Below, piece by piece: positions 5,311 to 7,854 of a stretch of DNA of 7,854 bases (the stretch's first letter is position 1; the number at the start of each line of letters is the position of its first letter). The translations under genes were made by a program, and so were the position numbers. The stretch is taken from assembly GCA_009779295.1 (NCBI GenBank), contig WREN01000100.1, forward strand, positions 1 to 7,854. Reading direction: 5' to 3'. Source of the stretch: Oscillospiraceae bacterium. GTDB lineage: Bacteria > Bacillota > Clostridia > Oscillospirales > CAG-272. The notes beneath the pieces were generated by a model that was not told the DNA's origin, made no database searches, and saw nothing but the letters and a program-made list of their open reading frames with translations.

Positions 5311-6384
5311 ATGTTTTTAACTAATAAAATTAATAAACTAAACCTACCCGATATACTAACCTTCAACGACGGAAGCAAAGTTCAATCGCCCGAACAATGG
5401 GAGAAACGTCGGTTGGAAATCGTCGAGTTATTGACCCGCGAGGAATACGGCAATTCGCCGCAGGGTCCGTTCAAGGTTATGTCGGAAGTTAAGGCGTGCA
5501 ACAAATACGAATACGCAGGCAAAGCCGAAACGGCTGAAGTAAATATCAAAGTAGACACGGATAACGGCGTTTTCACGTTCCCGATTATCCAGAATATACC
5601 GACCAAAGTTAAGAATCCGCCTGTGATAATCCACATCAATTTCCGTCCCGCGTCGCCGGACTACTACATGCCGACAGAGGAGATTATCGATAACGGATTC
5701 GCGCTCGTCAGTTTTTGCTACAACGACGTGACGATGGATAATAAAGATTTCACGAACGGAATCGCCGGTATGTACGACCGCAGTAAATACAATTGGGGCA
5801 AGATCGCGATGTGGGCTTGGGCGGTAAGTAGAGTATTGGATTATCTGCAAATTGTTCCCGGGCTTGACTTGAACAACGTCGCCGTTACGGGCCATTCAAG
5901 ATTGGGAAAAACATCATTGTGGTGCGGGGCGAACGATACGAGGTTTAAGTTTGTGTTCGCGAACAATTCAGGCTGTTCCGGCGACGCGATCACACGCGAA
6001 AAAACCGGTGAGCGCGTAAAACAAATTACAAACGCCATCGGTTATTGGTTCTGCGATAATTATTATAAATACGCCGACAATGAAGCAAGTATGCCGTTCG
6101 ATCAGCACTTTTTGGTTGCCGCGATGGCTCCGCGCCACGTTTACTGCGGCGCAGCAATTGAGGACACGTGGGCGGATCCGTACTCACAATTCCTGTCGTA
6201 TTACGCCGCTTCCGACGTTTATAAACTGCTCGGTTTGAAAAAGTTATCCTGCGAAGACAGGTTGCCGGAACCAGACGACACTTATGCCGCCGGTGATTTG
6301 GGCTACCATTTGCGTAGCGGCGCGCACTATTACAGCCGTTACGACTGGAATAGGTACATGGAGTTTATGAGGAGCAAAATTTAA
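5311..6384 (+). CDS. Glucuronoyl esterase-like (CE15-type) alpha/beta hydrolase, apparently cytoplasmic
   Basis: The 357-residue protein has the layout of the CE15 / acetylxylan-esterase-like hydrolases. The N-terminus (LPDILTFNDGSKVQSPEQW, 12-30; EEYGNSP, 44-50) is the usual lead-in of bacterial members. The nucleophile is Ser196 in VTGHSRLGKTSLW (192-204), matching the family GxSRxGK. NNSGCSGDAITR (218-229) follows; at the place where fungal CE15 enzymes carry the catalytic Glu there is Asn219. APRHVYCGAAIEDTWADP (273-290) offers Asp285 or Asp289 as alternative acid, and His339 in LRSGAHYY (334-341) is the probable catalytic histidine. CE15 enzymes cleave ester bonds between glucuronic acid and lignin alcohols, usually outside the cell. 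This one lacks a signal peptide, so it may act on an imported uronate ester. Fold and Ser/His are clear; substrate is inference. Confidence 0.85.
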   Translation: MFLTNKINKLNLPDILTFNDGSKVQSPEQWEKRRLEIVELLTREEYGNSPQGPFKVMSEVKACNKYEYAGKAETAEVNIKVDTDNGVFTFPIIQNIPTKVKNPPVIIHINFRPASPDYYMPTEEIIDNGFALVSFCYNDVTMDNKDFTNGIAGMYDRSKYNWGKIAMWAWAVSRVLDYLQIVPGLDLNNVAVTGHSRLGKTSLWCGANDTRFKFVFANNSGCSGDAITREKTGERVKQITNAIGYWFCDNYYKYADNEASMPFDQHFLVAAMAPRHVYCGAAIEDTWADPYSQFLSYYAASDVYKLLGLKKLSCEDRLPEPDDTYAAGDLGYHLRSGAHYYSRYDWNRYMEFMRSKI

Positions 6385-6386
6385 TT

Positions 6387-7103
6387 TTAATACTCATACC
6401 CGCATTCGTCCATATCTTCCTTGAAGAAATCGTACATATAAACGCCCTCGGCGGTCTTGTAACGCCCGACCGAATCCGGACGCATTTCGATCTTATTGAT
6501 CGGTATCCCAAGAAATTCCGAAATACCCGCGCATGTTTCATCCTGGTTGAACACCATATCCTCAAACTTAACCTTGTAACAATACTTCGGTTTCGGCGTC
6601 GCTTTGTAAATTTCCCGCTGATATTTCCAGCTTATCGCCCTGCGCAGACGCACATCGTCGGTCTTGTCATATTCTATATTGAAATCCGCTAAATCGTCCG
6701 TTACATGCGGACCCAATATGCAGTCGCGCGGGTCGCGTACCCAGAAAATATATTTTATATCCGGAAACATTTTTAACATCCATGGAAACGCAAGTATAGT
6801 TTCAGGGAGTTTCCAGCCTTTGTGTTCCGCGTTACTTTCCAATACGGTATGCAGGAAACTTTCAACTAAACGCTTGAACTCCGGTACGGGTTCCATGTTT
6901 AAAACCTTTGAAAAATCCCAAGTCATGTTACCTTTATATTCAACAAATTTACCGAATATCCTGCACGCTTCGTACATCTCCTGCGCCGGAATCAAGTCGC
7001 CCGAAACGTTGAGCGGTTCCCCCATATAAACCCCGCTTGCCGAAAGCGTATGCGACATTGAACGCGTTCCCGAATGTCCGCGCCCTATTACTGTTACCAT
7101 CAT
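6387..7103 (-). CDS. PAPS-dependent sulfotransferase family protein
   Basis: The 238-residue soluble protein has the two phosphosulfate-binding motifs of the sulfotransferase fold. The 5'-phosphosulfate loop is VIGRGHSGTRSMS (5-17), right at the N-terminus. The 3'-phosphate motif is IFWVRDPRDCIL (119-130). KVKFEDMV (177-184) and ISEFLGIPINKI (194-205) match the conserved C-terminal 'Y/K-E-D-L ... I/L-x-x-F-L-G' block. The family transfers sulfate from 3'-phosphoadenylyl sulfate (PAPS) to hydroxyls or amines of sugars, lipids or peptides; some bacterial members have other roles. Start: a frame begins at an ATG at 7118, but the GGAG ribosome-binding site (7116-7113) lies inside that extension, so the ATG at 7103 (nine bases away) is chosen; 7100 is also possible. 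Its stop is two bases from the stop of the convergent CE15-like gene. No PAPS synthesis genes are in the window. Confidence 0.88.
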   Translation of the reverse strand: MMVTVIGRGHSGTRSMSHTLSASGVYMGEPLNVSGDLIPAQEMYEACRIFGKFVEYKGNMTWDFSKVLNMEPVPEFKRLVESFLHTVLESNAEHKGWKLPETILAFPWMLKMFPDIKYIFWVRDPRDCILGPHVTDDLADFNIEYDKTDDVRLRRAISWKYQREIYKATPKPKYCYKVKFEDMVFNQDETCAGISEFLGIPINKIEMRPDSVGRYKTAEGVYMYDFFKEDMDECGYEY

Positions 7104-7112
7104 AATTATCAA

Positions 7113-7116
7113 CTCC
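7113..7116 (-). promoter_or_regulatory. Ribosome-binding site deciding the sulfotransferase start
   Basis: GGAG on the minus strand, nine bases before the ATG at 7103. It overlaps the upstream ATG at 7118, which is therefore unlikely to be used. Confidence 0.65.
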
Positions 7117-7140
7117 ATAATTTTTTATTTAAGTATAAAA

Positions 7141-7169
7141 ATGATACCACATAAAAAATATTTTGTCAA
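7141..7169 (-). promoter_or_regulatory. Near-consensus promoter for the sulfotransferase gene
   Basis: On the minus strand, TTGACA (7169-7164) and TATCAT (7146-7141) are separated by 17 bases. The start is expected near 7134, giving a leader of about 30 bases. The single-gene transcript suggests independent expression. Confidence 0.78.
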
Positions 7170-7185
7170 TCATTTCATTAAAACA

Positions 7186-7214
7186 TTGCAATTTTGAATA
7201 ACTTATGTTATAAT
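7186..7214 (+). promoter_or_regulatory. Extended -10 promoter for the flavodoxin-like gene
   Basis: TTGCAA (7186-7191) and TATAAT (7209-7214) are 17 bases apart; TG at 7206-7207 makes an extended -10. It is back to back with the sulfotransferase promoter, with 16 bases between the -35 boxes. The start is expected near 7221. Confidence 0.75.
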
Positions 7215-7248
7215 ATAAACAGAATTGTAAAACAATGGAGGTTATTAA

Positions 7249-7671
7249 ATGGCGATCAAAGTTAGAGTTCTCTATTATTCAAATAAAGGAAAAATGATTT
7301 CCTTTGCAGATGCGATTTGCGCTAAACTCGATTGTAAATCGGATTCCATTCCGCCGGGATATCCCTGCGAAAACGAAAGGCTTGTCATTTTAGGAATCAG
7401 CTGCGGCAAAGAAATTCCCGACATATGCCGTATGTTTGTTCAGGGACTAAACAAAACCCGCGCGCACAACGTTGCGATATTCATGGACGGACCGAAAGAA
7501 AGCGCCATGAAAATAAAGGATTATTTAGCTGACATAGGTACAAAAACCATTGGCGACGTTTATTATGTCAAAGGCGGACTGCCTTTGAAATTCTTAAAGA
7601 GTATTACCGAGGAAGAACGTGCGGGTATCGTTGACTGGGCATTGAAAATATATAACGAGTTGAATCAGTAA
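7249..7671 (+). CDS. Flavodoxin-like domain protein
   Basis: The 140-residue soluble protein has the alternating strand-helix layout of a small flavodoxin fold. Strand 1 and the phosphate loop read VRVLYYSNKGKMISFADAIC (5-24), corresponding to the flavodoxin 'Y-x-S-x-T-G-x-T' loop but with N12-K13-G14-K15 and no T/S-x-T signature. LVILGISCGKEIPDICRMF (45-63) is the third-strand region, VAIFMDGPKESAMKIKDYL (75-93) the fourth, and IGDVYYVKGGLPLKF (101-115) the fifth. FMN binding is likely from the fold but not proven, and the function is probably electron transfer or a related redox role. TGGAGGT (7236-7242) lies six bases before the ATG. It is transcribed alone and a hairpin follows 41 bases after the stop. 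Family confidence is moderate. Confidence 0.82.
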   Translation: MAIKVRVLYYSNKGKMISFADAICAKLDCKSDSIPPGYPCENERLVILGISCGKEIPDICRMFVQGLNKTRAHNVAIFMDGPKESAMKIKDYLADIGTKTIGDVYYVKGGLPLKFLKSITEEERAGIVDWALKIYNELNQ

Positions 7672-7712
7672 TATTGAGAAAATGTTAATTAACCATAATT
7701 AAACGATTATAA

Positions 7713-7744
7713 AATAAGCAGGGTAGTAATGTACCCTGCTTATT
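7713..7744 (+). terminator. 13-bp perfect hairpin, probable terminator of the flavodoxin-like gene
   Basis: AATAAGCAGGGTA (7713-7725) and TACCCTGCTTATT (7732-7744) form a perfect 13-bp stem with the loop GTAATG. The position after the gene fits a terminator. The U-run on the plus strand is weak (TTATTACC), and the T-richer side is on the minus strand, so it could act in either direction or be an mRNA-stability element. Confidence 0.6.
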
Positions 7745-7774
7745 ACCTACACAATTTATGTTAAGGTGATAATA

Positions 7775-7854
7775 ATGTACATTAAACGCATAGTAACAAT
7801 GATTTTGATATTAGTATTCGCTTTCAATATATTAATCTCGTGCAAATCCAAAAA
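7775..7854 (+). CDS. Lipoprotein, N-terminal fragment (continues off window)
   Basis: The first 26 codons are visible: MYIKRIVTMILILVFAFNIL and then ISCKSK. A charged start (K4, R5), a hydrophobic core (6-21) and the lipobox LISC with Cys23 make a signal peptidase II (Lsp) signal, so the product should be a lipid-anchored surface protein. AAGGTGA (7763-7769) precedes the ATG by five bases. The mature part lies outside the window and its function cannot be given; extracellular solute-binding proteins often begin in this way. No promoter was clear in the 30 bases after the hairpin, so it may be read through from upstream or share a promoter masked by the hairpin. Confidence 0.8.
   Translation, partial: MYIKRIVTMILILVFAFNILISCKSK

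Noticed and set aside
5428..5895. Minus-strand open frame of 155 codons
   Set aside because: Antisense to the CE15-like gene, whose motifs are clear; Arg/Val-rich translation is typical of a shadow frame.
1..7854. CRISPR array, tRNA, rRNA, transposase, toxin-antitoxin or defence genes
   Set aside because: No regularly spaced repeats, cloverleaf, rRNA-like sequence or such protein families were seen on either strand.

Overview
The window looks like a piece of a low-GC bacterial chromosome, most likely an uncultured member of the Clostridia (Bacillota). Reasons: A/T-rich intergenic DNA, near-consensus TTGACA-17-TATAAT promoters, strong AGGAGG ribosome-binding sites, and the trmK-Nif3 gene pair (yqfN-yqfO in Bacillus). 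The taxonomic call is inference from gene content and signals. Genes are short, closely spaced and on both strands. There is no rRNA, tRNA, CRISPR array, transposase or phage gene, and no gene-free stretch longer than about 150 bases.

Region 1 (1-1610, minus strand) is a housekeeping operon read right to left: a small DUF1858 redox-disulfide protein, trmK (tRNA adenine-22 N1-methyltransferase), then a Nif3-family metal protein that runs off the left edge. trmK and nif3 overlap by ATGA. The operon has a perfect-consensus promoter. Two palindromic repeats lie here: one between DUF1858 and trmK, and one inside trmK in frame, where it seems to add about 17-21 residues to the enzyme.

Region 2 (1684-3740, plus strand) starts from a back-to-back promoter. 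It holds a HIT-family nucleotide hydrolase, a membrane-anchored protein resembling the N-domain of SurA/PrsA chaperones (apparently shortened by a recent stop codon), and a DapA/NanA-superfamily aldolase closest to N-acetylneuraminate lyase.

Region 3 (3762-6384, plus strand) has an extended -10 promoter over a short inverted repeat. Two cysteine-rich proteins of unknown function follow, then a GNAT acetyltransferase and an alpha/beta hydrolase of the glucuronoyl esterase (CE15) type without a signal peptide.

Region 4 (6387-7103, minus strand) is a PAPS-type sulfotransferase gene that converges on the CE15-like gene with only two bases between the stop codons.

Region 5 (7186-7854, plus strand) is a flavodoxin-like protein, a 13-bp perfect hairpin, and the first 26 codons of a lipoprotein. 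The sulfotransferase and flavodoxin-like genes diverge from back-to-back promoters.

The sialic-acid-type lyase and uronoyl-esterase-like hydrolase suggest carbohydrate scavenging, but no complete catabolic pathway is present. The least explained part is the 3843-5268 group (two Cys-rich proteins plus GNAT). No clear new defence or mobile system was found. The strongest oddity is the palindromic repeat translated inside trmK.
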